Shown here: piece after piece, positions 7,553 to 16,368 of the stretch
Position numbering within the stretch: the stretch's first letter is position 1
Layout: every line of letters starts with the position of its first letter
Assembly (NCBI GenBank): GCA_028285165.1
Contig: JANQQB010000135.1
Location: 1 to 32,396, forward strand
Direction: 5' to 3'
Length of the DNA stretch: 32,396 bases
Source: Rhodobiaceae bacterium
GTDB taxonomy: Bacteria; Pseudomonadota; Alphaproteobacteria; Rhizobiales; JANQQB01
Notes under the pieces: model-generated
The model's database searches: none
What the model saw: only the letters and a program-made list of their open reading frames with translations
What the model was told of the DNA's origin: nothing
Made by a program: the position numbers and the translations under genes

Positions 7553-8644
7553 ATGACTAAGGACTATTCCGCTTTTTTCCCGGGCCGGGCAACCGGCAGC
7601 GGGTCCGCACCTGCTTTGTCACCGCTCGAAACGCTCGGCTGGCACTCCCATTTTGCACAGCAGATCAGCGTTGATGCGTTGGCAGAAACGCCGCCGGTTC
7701 GTATCGTCGAGGTGCATCACAATGCGCTGCATGTGGTGGGCGATGGCATCGACACGACAATCCAACCTCTATCGGATGCGACCGTCGGCGACTGGGTGCT
7801 GCTCGATCGCCGGCAGCCGCAAGCAAGCCGCGTCCTGGAACGAAGGAACCTCCTAAAACGCCGCGCCCCGGGCACCGATCGCAAGATCCAGTTGATCGCC
7901 GCGAACATCGACACGATGTTCATCGTGTCGTCGTGCAATCAGGACTTCAACATCGCCCGCCTGGAGCGTTATGTCGCCATGGCGTTCGAGGCCGAGATCA
8001 ATGCGGTCATCGTCTTGACGAAGTCCGATCTGGCGTCCGACGCCGAGGCCTATGCCGAGGCGGCGGATGCAATTTCGGACCTGGTTGCCGTCGTTCTCCT
8101 CGATGCGCGCGGCGACGAACCGGGGAAAAAGCTGGCGGACTGGTGCCGGCCCGGGCAAACCGTCGCGTTTCTGGGATCGTCCGGCGTCGGCAAGTCGTCC
8201 CTGACCAATGCCCTGGCGGGCACGCAGTCGATCGAAACGCAACCCATTCGTGAAGACGATGCCAAGGGCCGCCACACGACCACGCGCCGCCAATTGCATG
8301 CTGTGCCCGGCGGTTGCCTGGTGCTGGACACGCCGGGAATGCGCGAACTGCAACTGACCGATGCGGCGGCCGGCATCGACGATCTCTTCGCCGACCTGCA
8401 CGCACTTTCCGCCGAATGCCGCTTCAACGATTGCCGGCATATGTCCGAACCGGGATGCGCCGTGCGAGCGGCCATCGAACGCGGAGAGATTGATCCGGCA
8501 AGACTGCGTCGATGGCACAAGCTCAAGGCAGAAGAAGCCTTCAACTCGGCCAGCCTTGCCGAGCGCAGGGCGAAGGACAAGGCATTCGGCAAGATGGCGC
8601 GGCGCGTCTTGAAGGCCAAAAACTATAAGGAATACGGACCGTGA
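7553..8644 (+). CDS. rsgA: Ribosome small subunit-dependent GTPase A
   Basis: A 363-aa circularly permuted GTPase that acts late in 30S subunit maturation. An OB-like N-terminal domain (about 40-100) is followed by G motifs in permuted order: G4 LTKSD (155-159), G1 GSSGVGKSS (208-216), G2 HTTTRR (241-246) and G3 DTPGMRE (259-265). A C-terminal zinc finger has ligands C289, C294, H296 and C302. The start at ATG 7553 gives the typical N-terminus with LETLGW. It is somewhat longer than the E. coli protein (about 350 aa). It is monocistronic here and convergent with the GntP-type gene, with 55 bp between the stops. Confidence 0.95.
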   Translation: MTKDYSAFFPGRATGSGSAPALSPLETLGWHSHFAQQISVDALAETPPVRIVEVHHNALHVVGDGIDTTIQPLSDATVGDWVLLDRRQPQASRVLERRNLLKRRAPGTDRKIQLIAANIDTMFIVSSCNQDFNIARLERYVAMAFEAEINAVIVLTKSDLASDAEAYAEAADAISDLVAVVLLDARGDEPGKKLADWCRPGQTVAFLGSSGVGKSSLTNALAGTQSIETQPIREDDAKGRHTTTRRQLHAVPGGCLVLDTPGMRELQLTDAAAGIDDLFADLHALSAECRFNDCRHMSEPGCAVRAAIERGEIDPARLRRWHKLKAEEAFNSASLAERRAKDKAFGKMARRVLKAKNYKEYGP

Positions 8645-8699
8645 GGCAGGCGAGGACTGGCCGCATCGCCCAAGGGCGTCTCTTCACCGGCGGTGCGAC

Positions 8700-9908
8700 C
8701 TAAGGCCGAAGCGCCGTCCATGCCAAAAGGAGGCACATCCCGACAATCGCCTGCACCACCGCGCCGCCGGCAAGAATTCGAACAACGCGTGCCTCGCGTG
8801 TCTCGTGTTCGAACGCGTCGCGGCGGACCAGCCAGTAATAGCTGTCGTTCGGAAGTATGGCGATAAACGACCCGAGGCAAATGGCAAAGACGGCGGCCAC
8901 CGGACTGGCCTCGCTGGCGGCCACGATCGGCGCCGCCACTGGCGCGACCGCGGCGAATGTTGCCATGGAAGACCCTTGCGCAAGCTTGAAAAGGACCGTG
9001 AGCGCAAACAGGCCGATAAGGGTCAGCATGCCGCTGCCGGGCGGCACGATGCGGTTCAACGGGACAAGGCCGGTCAGTACGGCACCGAACGCGCTTGCCG
9101 CGCCGATCACGAGGAGCAGGGACCCGGTTCGCCGGACAGCGCTGTCAAGACAATCCCGCCGCGCTTCGACAGGCGTCTGAAAGAGCGCCAAGACCGCGGC
9201 CGCCATAAGCGCACCTTTCGGCAACAGCAAAAAGTCGATCGTACCGATGCCGGTTTGCCCGATGACGCCGCCCAAGATCAATAGGCCGGCCATCACCATG
9301 AAAGGCGCAAAGGCAACGAAAAGCCGACCGTCTCCGCTCTGCGGTGATTGGTCTTGAGACCCGGACACGGTGCCACCGAAACGGCCCCACGCGACCCCGG
9401 CGCCCCAAACAGGCAATGTGAGCAGCGCGCCGCACAGCAATAGGATCGCCGGCTGCACATCCGCCGAGCCGGAGACCCCCAATCCAACCGCGACGATCAA
9501 AGGACCGGCCGGGTAGATGAGCTTGAACCCGGCATAGGCACCAAACGCCATGTCGAGCTTGTAGCGCCCCGCCGCCGGCGCCAACGCGGCATAGGCGGTA
9601 TCGGGACAGATCATGCCGGCGCCCGCGACCGGGGAGGCGAGGACCGTCGTCCGACCGGCCGCGTCTGAGGCTACATTCTGGCGCGAAAGGGCGGCCGCCA
9701 ACGTGAAAGAGGGCAGGAGGATCAGCGCGAATTCCCCGAGCGCGCGACCGAAGCCATCATTGAAGACACCGATCAGTTCGGTCGCGCCAAGCCCGCCGCC
9801 GAGGCCGATCACCAGCGCGAGGAGCACCATCCAGACCACCAGGGGCAAATCGGGCACATGCCGTTTCATGTCGGCGACGGATGAAGGGGAGGACACGGCT
9901 TGAGACAT
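8700..9908 (-). CDS. GntP-like permease (gluconate/organic acid transporter family)
   Basis: A 402-aa hydrophobic inner-membrane protein with about 10-12 predicted helices. Features that fit the GntP/ion-transporter superfamily are the glycine-rich segment VIGLGGGLGATELIGVFNDG near the N-terminus, the SSMATFAAVAPVAAPIV segment, and a C-terminal block LPNDSYYWLVRRDAF that resembles the NDSxFW motif of gluconate permeases. The ATG at 9908 is preferred over an in-frame TTG two codons earlier. No strong ribosome binding site is seen. It is divergent from a GcvA-type LysR gene 83 bp away, which probably controls it. Substrate is unknown; sugar acids or small hydroxy acids are plausible. Confidence 0.72.
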   Translation of the reverse strand: MSQAVSSPSSVADMKRHVPDLPLVVWMVLLALVIGLGGGLGATELIGVFNDGFGRALGEFALILLPSFTLAAALSRQNVASDAAGRTTVLASPVAGAGMICPDTAYAALAPAAGRYKLDMAFGAYAGFKLIYPAGPLIVAVGLGVSGSADVQPAILLLCGALLTLPVWGAGVAWGRFGGTVSGSQDQSPQSGDGRLFVAFAPFMVMAGLLILGGVIGQTGIGTIDFLLLPKGALMAAAVLALFQTPVEARRDCLDSAVRRTGSLLLVIGAASAFGAVLTGLVPLNRIVPPGSGMLTLIGLFALTVLFKLAQGSSMATFAAVAPVAAPIVAASEASPVAAVFAICLGSFIAILPNDSYYWLVRRDAFEHETREARVVRILAGGAVVQAIVGMCLLLAWTALRP

Positions 9909-9991
9909 GGTCAAAGGCGATATGTTGTTTGAGTCTTGATCATGATAGAATCTCGAAAAGCTTGCTCAAAATGAAAAAAAGAGAAGACATC
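9909..9991. promoter_or_regulatory. Divergent promoter region with nested dyads
   Basis: The 83-bp spacer between the permease and LysR genes contains the palindrome ATCATGAT (9939-9946), plus an outer inverted pair TTGAG (9929-9933) and CTCAA (9965-9969). The spacing suits a LysR tetramer that represses itself and activates the divergent gene. The binding assignment is inference; no strong sigma-70 boxes were found. Confidence 0.35.
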
Positions 9992-10906
9992 ATGAGTTCA
10001 ACTCATGCCAAGCCGCCTCTGCGCGCCCTCCAGGTTTTTGAAGCTGCGGCGCGCCACGGCAGCTTCACCGCGGCTGCAGAAGAGTTGGGCATCACGCAGA
10101 GCGGCGTGTCGCGCCAGGTCTCCGATCTCGAGGCCACGCTCGGTATCCCGCTTTTTGTCCGTCACGGCGCGCGGATCGCGCAGACGCCGGCCGGGGAGCG
10201 TCTTTCAGGTCAACTGGCGGATGCTTTTGTTCGCATCTGGAGCTCGGTGTCGGACATCAGGCGATCAGAACAGGTTGTCACGCTGTCGATGCTGCCCTCT
10301 GTCGCCACACGCTGGTTCGCTCCAAGGCTCGGTCGTTTCCTCGCAAACCATCCCGACATCGACCTTCGCATCACCGCGTCGCGGCACCTTGTGGACTTCG
10401 CTGCCGAGGGCATCGACGCCGCGATCCGATACAGCCCACGACCACCTCCCGACCTGGACGCCGTTCAACTCGGAACGGAGAGCGTTCTGCCGGTCTGCTC
10501 ACCGGACTACGCAAGGCAGCAGGGTTTGCAGGTTCCGGCAGACCTGTATCGCGCCACGCTTCTGCACGGAGACATTCCGGAGGATTGGTCGTCCTGGTTT
10601 GCGGCGGCCGGCTGTGAGCATCCGCCTCCAACCGGCCCGCGTCTGGGCGACGATGCCGCTATATTGCAAGCAGCCGTGGACCATCAGGGCGTCGCGCTTG
10701 GGCGGTCGCTGCTCGTGGCGGACGACATCGCCACCGGGCGTTTGATCGCGCCTTTCCCAATCTCTTTGGACGCTAGTTATGCCTACTGGTTCGTCCGCCC
10801 GAAAAGCTCTACCGCGACCAAGGCGATCGACGCGATGCGCACCTGGCTTACCGACGAATTCGCCAGACGAACCGAACCTGACGCGGGTCCGAACGCGCGT
10901 CCATAA
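9992..10906 (+). CDS. LysR-family transcriptional regulator, GcvA type
   Basis: A 304-aa LysR protein. The N-terminal PPLRALQVFEAAARHGSFTA followed by AAEELGITQSGVSRQVSDLE is the winged helix-turn-helix of the GcvA-like subgroup. The C-terminal half is the two-lobed periplasmic-binding-like effector domain, with IDAAIRYSP about one third along. The start at 9992 was chosen because GAGAAG lies 5 nt upstream; ATG 9971 would add seven residues. It is divergent from the GntP-like permease, its likely target. Its TAA stop directly abuts the stop of the convergent LacI gene with no base between. The ligand is unknown and is probably related to the permease substrate. Confidence 0.9.
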   Translation: MSSTHAKPPLRALQVFEAAARHGSFTAAAEELGITQSGVSRQVSDLEATLGIPLFVRHGARIAQTPAGERLSGQLADAFVRIWSSVSDIRRSEQVVTLSMLPSVATRWFAPRLGRFLANHPDIDLRITASRHLVDFAAEGIDAAIRYSPRPPPDLDAVQLGTESVLPVCSPDYARQQGLQVPADLYRATLLHGDIPEDWSSWFAAAGCEHPPPTGPRLGDDAAILQAAVDHQGVALGRSLLVADDIATGRLIAPFPISLDASYAYWFVRPKSSTATKAIDAMRTWLTDEFARRTEPDAGPNARP

Positions 10907-11962
10907 TCAGGGCCGCTTGCAGTGCGCTGGCGTGGAATCTCTCCAAACGATTTCGTAGCCGACATCGATGGTCTTGCGAGCGACGTCGATCTCGGACTGG
11001 CGATGCAGCACCTGTTTGGCAGCCGCCACGCCCATATCGAACCCGTTGATCCGCACCGTAGACAGCTTCAATTCCAGGAGGGATGCAATCTCCAGATCGT
11101 CGAAGCCTGTGACCGACACCTGATCGGGAACGGCGATGCCGGAATGCTTGCACTGCAGGAGGATTCCAAGCGCCAGAATATCATTCGAGATAACGGCGCG
11201 AAGATCGGGATGGCGGGAGATCATGTTTGCGAAGAGCCGCTCCCCGTTCCTGATGGAGAAATCAGCGGTGTCAATCAGCGTGGCATCATACGCAATCCCC
11301 GCATCTGCAAGGGCTTGCCTGTAGCCCTCAAATCGCCGTTGAACGCGATCGTTGCCGGCGAACGGCGCAGACAGGAAAGCGATCTTTTCCAGGCCGCCTG
11401 CAATGAGGCGGCTCGTGATCTCGTAACTTGCCGCGAAATTCGAAAAGCCGATGCTGCAATCAATGGCCTCGTTATCGATCTCCAGCAATTCGACAACGGG
11501 AACGCCGCCGGTCTCCAGGAGCTTCCGGGTGCCGTCGCTATGGTTCTGCCCGACCAGAACGACGCCCGCGACCTTTTGTGCAAGGAACCGTCGCGCGAGA
11601 TCTTCTTCTTTCTGGAGGGAATAGTCGTTGCTGGCGATCAAAAGCACAAACCCCTCCCGCTCGAGCGTGGCGGACAGGCCCGAGATGACTTCGGAGAAGA
11701 TCGAGTGGTCGATCGTCGGAACGATCGCTGCGACCATATTCGACCGGTTTGACGAAAGGCTGCGAGCGACCGGGTTTGGGTAATAGCCGGTCTCCGCCAC
11801 AACCAGGGCGATACGGTCCCGGTTTTTCGGCCGGATCGAGCCCGGATTCCTGAAGTAACGCGAGATGGTTTGCGACGAAACTCCGGCCATGCGGGCGATG
11901 TCGCGTATCTGCAGCAAAGACTGCTTCTGTTTCGGTCGGCGGTACCGGCTAGGCTCTGACAC
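10907..11962 (-). CDS. LacI-family transcriptional regulator
   Basis: A 351-aa LacI/GalR repressor. Residues 16-40 (LLQIRDIARMAGVSSQTISR plus YFRNP) are the helix-turn-helix and hinge start. The ligand-binding core follows, with NMVAAIVPTIDHSIFSEVISG as the first strand and helix, and the late motif ISNDILALGILLQCKHSGIA then VTGFDDLEIA, which is diagnostic of the family. The GTG start at 11962 is supported by GGAG seven bases upstream. It is divergent from the M81 peptidase and dpp-type genes. The palindrome at 12098-12115 is of the LacI operator type, so this protein probably represses that operon until a substrate-derived ligand binds. Confidence 0.93.
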   Translation of the reverse strand: MSEPSRYRRPKQKQSLLQIRDIARMAGVSSQTISRYFRNPGSIRPKNRDRIALVVAETGYYPNPVARSLSSNRSNMVAAIVPTIDHSIFSEVISGLSATLEREGFVLLIASNDYSLQKEEDLARRFLAQKVAGVVLVGQNHSDGTRKLLETGGVPVVELLEIDNEAIDCSIGFSNFAASYEITSRLIAGGLEKIAFLSAPFAGNDRVQRRFEGYRQALADAGIAYDATLIDTADFSIRNGERLFANMISRHPDLRAVISNDILALGILLQCKHSGIAVPDQVSVTGFDDLEIASLLELKLSTVRINGFDMGVAAAKQVLHRQSEIDVARKTIDVGYEIVWRDSTPAHCKRP

Positions 11963-12086
11963 GGTTTACTCCGATCTTACGAGACGGCCAACGGGCGCGG
12001 CGCCGGACGAGGCCTGAGACGGCTGTTCAATTGCCGAAAGGCGAACGAGTCGGTGTCCTCGCAAACATAAAGTTTCAACGTCGACA

Positions 12087-12115
12087 TTGACTATCAAAAA
12101 GTTACCGGTAACTTT
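12087..12115 (+). promoter_or_regulatory. Predicted promoter and 18-bp LacI-type operator for the M81/ABC operon
   Basis: AAAGTTACCGGTAACTTT (12098-12115) is a perfect 18-bp palindrome with the central CG typical of LacI-family operators and close to those bound by gluconate-type regulators. It overlaps a likely promoter: -35 TTGACT (12087-12092) and -10 TAACTT (12109-12114), spaced 16 bp. A repressor bound here would block RNA polymerase. The divergent LacI gene begins about 135 bp away. Confidence 0.7.
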
Positions 12116-12216
12116 ATCTCGAAGCGGAAAACGGAGCAAGCGTGTCGCATCAAGCGCGCAGGGTTTCGCAGGCCGTCGGTTATCCGCCCCAGGCCGTTGT
12201 TAGGGAGAACGCCGCC

Positions 12217-13704
12217 GTGCGCGTTGCGGTCGCCAGTTTCGAATACGAAGGCAACAGTCTTTCGTTGCGCGTCGAGCGCCGTGAGGATTTCGAGCGCAAG
12301 GGCATATTTCGGGGTGAGGACGTTCTCAAGAAGCTTGCCGGCAAGAAGGTCGCGGTGACCGGCGGCATCGATGTGCTGTCCCGGGCCGGGGCCGAGATCG
12401 TGCCGATCCTTGCGACCAAGGGCGGTGCCGGGGGGCACGTAGAGGACTCGTTCTTCGAGGAGACCGCGGGCCAGATCGTGGAGGGCATAAAGACCGCGCT
12501 ACCTCTCGACGGTGTTTATCTTGCGCTGCATGGGGCGATGATCTGCGGCCGGGAAAAAGATCCGGAGGGTGCACTGCTTACGGCGGTTCGCGATGTGGTG
12601 GGGCCGGATGTGCCGGTTTCGGCAAGCCTCGATCTGCATGCGCATGTGAGCAACAAAATGGTGGCCGCCGCCGACATATTGGTGGGCTACGAGACCTATC
12701 CTCACGTGGATGCCTATGAGACCGGCGGGAAGGCGGCGGATCTTCTTGTTCGCACTATGCGCGGAGAGATTTCCCCGGTCACGGTAAGCCGCAAATACAA
12801 CGCCATCGTCCCGGTTCTGGGCGGGGCGACGACCGGCGACGCGCCCATGGCCGAGGTCGCCGCATTGGCGCGCTCGATAGAGCGCGAAGGCCAGGCATTG
12901 AGCGTGAGCTACTTTCCGGTCCAGCCCTGGCTCGACATGGCGGATGTGGGCATCGCCGGATTGGCTGTTTCGAACGGCGACAAATCCGCGGCAACGGATG
13001 CAGCCCTTAAGGTCCTCGACGCGATGTGGGACCGTCGACAGGCGTTCGAACTCCCGGCACTTTCCCCCGAAGAGGCAGTGTGCGCCGCACTGGAGCGCGA
13101 TGCCGAACAGGTGTTGCTCATCGATGCGCCCGACAGCATCGGCGGCGGCGCGGCAGGGGATTCACCGGCATTGCTGTCGGCCCTTCTGAAACACGCAAAG
13201 GACGTGCCTTCGGCGCTCAGCATCTACGATCCGCACGCAGCGGCCCGGGCCTTCGAACTGGGCACAGGCGCAGAGACGGATTTTGAGATTGGTGCGTGGC
13301 TCGACAAGCGCTGGTACGAGCCGGTTCGCCTGAAGGCCACCGTAGAAAGCCTCAACGACGGACGGTTTGTCTATGAGGGCGGGCCAATCGCCTCGGCCGA
13401 GGCGCATCTCGGGCCAACAGCTGTCCTGCGTTCTGGCGGAGTTCGCATTCTGGCGGCCAGTCATGCTGTCTACGAACACATGGACGAGCATTATCGGGCC
13501 TGCGGGATCAACATCCGGGACTGTCGCCTGGTGTCCTTCAAGAACCTTATGAACTTCCGGAAATTGTTGTCTCCGGGCGTGGAGTTCATCGCGTTGGATG
13601 GACCGGGCGGAACGCGTTTACGACTACAGGAGGTGGATTGGAAGAACCGGATAAGGCCGTTCTGGCCCGCAGATGATCTGGCGAGCCCCGTGCCGCTCGA
13701 CTGA
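12217..13704 (+). CDS. M81 family metallopeptidase (MlrC-like)
   Basis: A 495-aa protein of the M81 family, named for MlrC, the enzyme that cleaves linearised microcystin. The typical N-terminus MRVAVASFEYEGNSLS starts at GTG 12217 after AGGGAGA; an in-frame GTG at 12142 lacks both. Family landmarks are YLALHGAM (101-108), SLDLHAHVSNKM (137-148) and GYETYPHVDAYETG (157-170). These regions supply histidine and acidic zinc ligands. A C-terminal domain ends near residue 490. It heads an operon with a dipeptide-type ABC importer and is under the LacI-type operator. A role in hydrolysing an imported peptide or amide is inferred from the neighbours; the substrate is unknown. Confidence 0.88.
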   Translation: MRVAVASFEYEGNSLSLRVERREDFERKGIFRGEDVLKKLAGKKVAVTGGIDVLSRAGAEIVPILATKGGAGGHVEDSFFEETAGQIVEGIKTALPLDGVYLALHGAMICGREKDPEGALLTAVRDVVGPDVPVSASLDLHAHVSNKMVAAADILVGYETYPHVDAYETGGKAADLLVRTMRGEISPVTVSRKYNAIVPVLGGATTGDAPMAEVAALARSIEREGQALSVSYFPVQPWLDMADVGIAGLAVSNGDKSAATDAALKVLDAMWDRRQAFELPALSPEEAVCAALERDAEQVLLIDAPDSIGGGAAGDSPALLSALLKHAKDVPSALSIYDPHAAARAFELGTGAETDFEIGAWLDKRWYEPVRLKATVESLNDGRFVYEGGPIASAEAHLGPTAVLRSGGVRILAASHAVYEHMDEHYRACGINIRDCRLVSFKNLMNFRKLLSPGVEFIALDGPGGTRLRLQEVDWKNRIRPFWPADDLASPVPLD

Positions 13705-13751
13705 CCAATGCAAACAAGTCAAGAGCACGGCTACAAAGGAGTATTGCTGTC

Positions 13752-15332
13752 ATGATCACGAGACGCACACTACTGGGTACCGCGGCAGCGACGCCCGTTC
13801 TCTCTATGCCGTCGATCCTGCGCGCGCAAGAATCGAAAGTCTTGCGTTATGTGCCGGCGACAAACCTGACCGTGCTCGACCCGATATTCACACCGGCGGC
13901 GGTCTCCGTCACCCATGGCTACTGCGTTTTCGATACGCTTTACGGTGTGGATGCCAACCAGCAGCCGCAGCCGCAAATGGCCAAAGGCCATGAAGTGTCC
14001 GGCGACGGCCTGGAGTGGCGCATCACGCTGCGTGACGGGCTCAAGTTCCACGATGGCGAACCGGTGCGAGCGCAAGACTGCGCCGCCAGCCTGGAGCGCT
14101 GGGCCAAGCGCGATCCCTTCGGTCAGGCGCTTGGCGCGGCAACGGAAAGCTGGTCGCACGCTGATGACAAGACGATCGTGATCAAGCTGACCCGACCCTT
14201 CGGGCCCCTTCTTCATGCCATCGGAAAGCCGCACTCTAGACCCGCCATGATGATGCCGGAACGGCTGGCAGGCAGCGATGCGAATACGCAGGTAACCGAA
14301 ATGGTCGGGTCCGGACCGTTCCGCTTCAAGGCGGACGAATACGTCTCCGGCGATCGCGTGATATACGAAAAATTCGAAGACTATGTGCCGCGGGAAGGCG
14401 AACCCGAGTGGACCTCGGGCGGCAAAGTCGTGCATTTCGACCGACTTGAATGGCGCATCATCCCCGACGCGGCGACGGCCATTGCAGCGATCCAGGCCGG
14501 CGAGGTCGATTGGCTTGGATCGGTGCTCCCGGACCTGCAGCCCGTGCTCGTGGCGCATCCGGACGTCGATTTACACCGCACCGATCCGTTCGGCGTTATG
14601 CACGTGGTGCGCTTCAATCATCTCATTCCCCCGTTCAACAACGTCGAATTGCGTCGGGTGCTCATGAAGGCCGTCGATCAGACACCCTATCTGCAATCGG
14701 TCGCTCCCAACGAGGCAGATCGGCAGAAGTGCCTGGCGCTGTTCCCCTGCGGGACGCCGGGGGTCGAGGAGGTTGGCGAAGGTGTCATCGGGTCATTGGA
14801 TGTCGAGGCGGCGAAACAGGCTGTCATAGACGCGGGCTACAATGGCGAGAAGGTGGTCATACTGAACCCCACCGATATCGTGTCGATCCATCCGCACGGG
14901 CTGCTGCTTGCCGACCTCTTGCAGAAGCTGGGTTTCAACGTCGAACTTGTCGAAACCGACTGGGGAACCGTCGTGCAACGCCGGGTATCAAAGGAAACGG
15001 TGGAGAATGGCGGCTGGAACCTGGCTGCGACCAACTGGCCCGCGATTTCGATCAACAACCCCGCAACAAATGCAACAACGCGGGGACTTGGCGATTCCGG
15101 CTGGTGGGGTTGGTTCGAGGACGCTGAGACGGAAGCGCTCGTCAAGGACTGGCTGAGCGCGGGCGACGAAGCGGAGGCAGCCCGGCTCTACAACGCCGCG
15201 CATCAGCGGGCTATCGACATGGTTCCGACGCTTCCGCTCGGCCTGTCCTACCGCTCCGGCGCCGTTCGAGCCGACCTCGAAGGCGCGCTGCAGGGATCTG
15301 TCGACATGTTCTGGAACATTCGGCGCGGGTGA
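13752..15332 (+). CDS. ABC transporter substrate-binding protein, family 5 (dipeptide/oligopeptide type)
   Basis: A 526-aa periplasmic binding protein. The N-terminus MITRRTLLGTAAATPVL has a twin-arginine pattern, so export by Tat is likely, with cleavage near residue 26 (ILRA). The mature part follows the SBP_bac_5 plan, with DPIFTPAAVSVTHGYCVFDTL near the start, then WRITLRDGLKFHDGEPVRAQD, the strongest family signature. A good AAAGGAG site lies 10 nt before ATG 13752. It delivers substrate to the permeases encoded just downstream. A hairpin follows its stop. The position after an M81 peptidase suggests a peptide or amide ligand. Confidence 0.92.
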   Translation: MITRRTLLGTAAATPVLSMPSILRAQESKVLRYVPATNLTVLDPIFTPAAVSVTHGYCVFDTLYGVDANQQPQPQMAKGHEVSGDGLEWRITLRDGLKFHDGEPVRAQDCAASLERWAKRDPFGQALGAATESWSHADDKTIVIKLTRPFGPLLHAIGKPHSRPAMMMPERLAGSDANTQVTEMVGSGPFRFKADEYVSGDRVIYEKFEDYVPREGEPEWTSGGKVVHFDRLEWRIIPDAATAIAAIQAGEVDWLGSVLPDLQPVLVAHPDVDLHRTDPFGVMHVVRFNHLIPPFNNVELRRVLMKAVDQTPYLQSVAPNEADRQKCLALFPCGTPGVEEVGEGVIGSLDVEAAKQAVIDAGYNGEKVVILNPTDIVSIHPHGLLLADLLQKLGFNVELVETDWGTVVQRRVSKETVENGGWNLAATNWPAISINNPATNATTRGLGDSGWWGWFEDAETEALVKDWLSAGDEAEAARLYNAAHQRAIDMVPTLPLGLSYRSGAVRADLEGALQGSVDMFWNIRRG

Positions 15333-15348
15333 TCCCAAACGCTTGACC

Positions 15349-15374
15349 GTGCCCACCGACCTTCCGGTGGGCAC
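15349..15374 (+). terminator. Intercistronic hairpin after the binding-protein gene
   Basis: GTGCCCACCG and CGGTGGGCAC form a perfect 10-bp stem around a 6-nt loop (ACCTTC), with only a weak T-run after it. Such hairpins between binding-protein and permease genes commonly stabilise the upstream message or cause partial termination, keeping the binding protein in excess. A full terminator is less likely because the operon continues. Confidence 0.6.
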
Positions 15375-15426
15375 CGTTTGCCGACGGCGACGACGAAAAA
15401 CGACAGTTTAGGGAAGGGCTCACAAA

Positions 15427-16368
15427 GTGGGCTACTACATCATTCGCCGAATACTCGCGACGATCCCGGTCGTCGCGTTCGTGATGTTGTTCGTTTTCAG
15501 CCTGCTCTATGTCACGCCCGGTGATCCGGCAGCCATATTGGCCGGAGACCAGGCGACACAGGAGGAAATCGAGGCGATTCGCACCGACCTTGGCCTCGAC
15601 CGCAGCTTTCCAGTCCGGTTCGTGGAATGGTCAACCGGCGTCTTTCGGGGCGATCTCGGGACCTCTATCTTCACCCGGCTGCCGGTATCGCAGATGATCC
15701 TGCAGCGGGTGGAGCCGACTGTGTCGCTCATGATCGTGACCATGTTGATGGCGATCCTCGTAGCCGTCCCGCTGGGCGTTATCGCCGCATGGAAGCACGG
15801 CTCGCTCCTCGATCGGGCGATCATGCTGTTTGCCGTACTCGGATTTTCGGTGCCGGTTTTTGTGATCGGTTATGTGCTCGCCTGGGTGCTTGCGCTCAAA
15901 CTCGGGTGGCTGCCGGTACAGGGATACACGCCGTTGTCCGAAGGATTGTGGCCTTGGCTGCGAAACCTGCTTTTGCCCTCGGCGACGCTGGCAACGTTCT
16001 ATATCGCGATCATCGCCCGGATAACGCGGGCGACCATGTTGGAAATCATGCAGCTGGATTACATACGCACAGCGCGCGCCAAGGGTGTCGCAGAGCGGAC
16101 CGTGCTGTTCGTGCACGCATTGCGCAACGCCTCCGTCCCGATTGTCACCGTGGTGGGGATCGGGATTGCGCTGGTCATCTCCGGTGCGGTGGTGATCGAA
16201 AGTGTCTTTGCGTTACCCGGGCTCGGTCGTCTCACCGTCGATTCAATCCTTCGCCGCGACTATCCGGTGATACAGGCGGTCATCCTCGTGTTCAGCTTCG
16301 CCTATGTCATTATCAACCTGTTGATCGACCTCAGCTATACCCTGTTCGATCCGAGGATCCGCTATTGA
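15427..16368 (+). CDS. ABC transporter permease, DppB/OppB type
   Basis: A 313-aa inner-membrane permease of the dipeptide/nickel importer class. It begins with the family N-terminus MGYYIIRRILATIPVVAFVM and has about six helices. The conserved cytoplasmic coupling segment reads DYIRTARAKGVAERTVLFVH, which contains the EAA-type loop that contacts the ATPase. The start is GTG at 15427 after AGGGAAGGG. It pairs with the DppC-type permease, whose start overlaps its stop by 4 nt. Together they form the channel for the substrate captured by the upstream binding protein. Confidence 0.93.
   Translation: MGYYIIRRILATIPVVAFVMLFVFSLLYVTPGDPAAILAGDQATQEEIEAIRTDLGLDRSFPVRFVEWSTGVFRGDLGTSIFTRLPVSQMILQRVEPTVSLMIVTMLMAILVAVPLGVIAAWKHGSLLDRAIMLFAVLGFSVPVFVIGYVLAWVLALKLGWLPVQGYTPLSEGLWPWLRNLLLPSATLATFYIAIIARITRATMLEIMQLDYIRTARAKGVAERTVLFVHALRNASVPIVTVVGIGIALVISGAVVIESVFALPGLGRLTVDSILRRDYPVIQAVILVFSFAYVIINLLIDLSYTLFDPRIRY

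Noticed and set aside
8665-8678. CGCCCAAGGGCG as a terminator between rsgA and the GntP-like gene
   Set aside because: The stem is at most four to five base pairs and lacks a T-tract.
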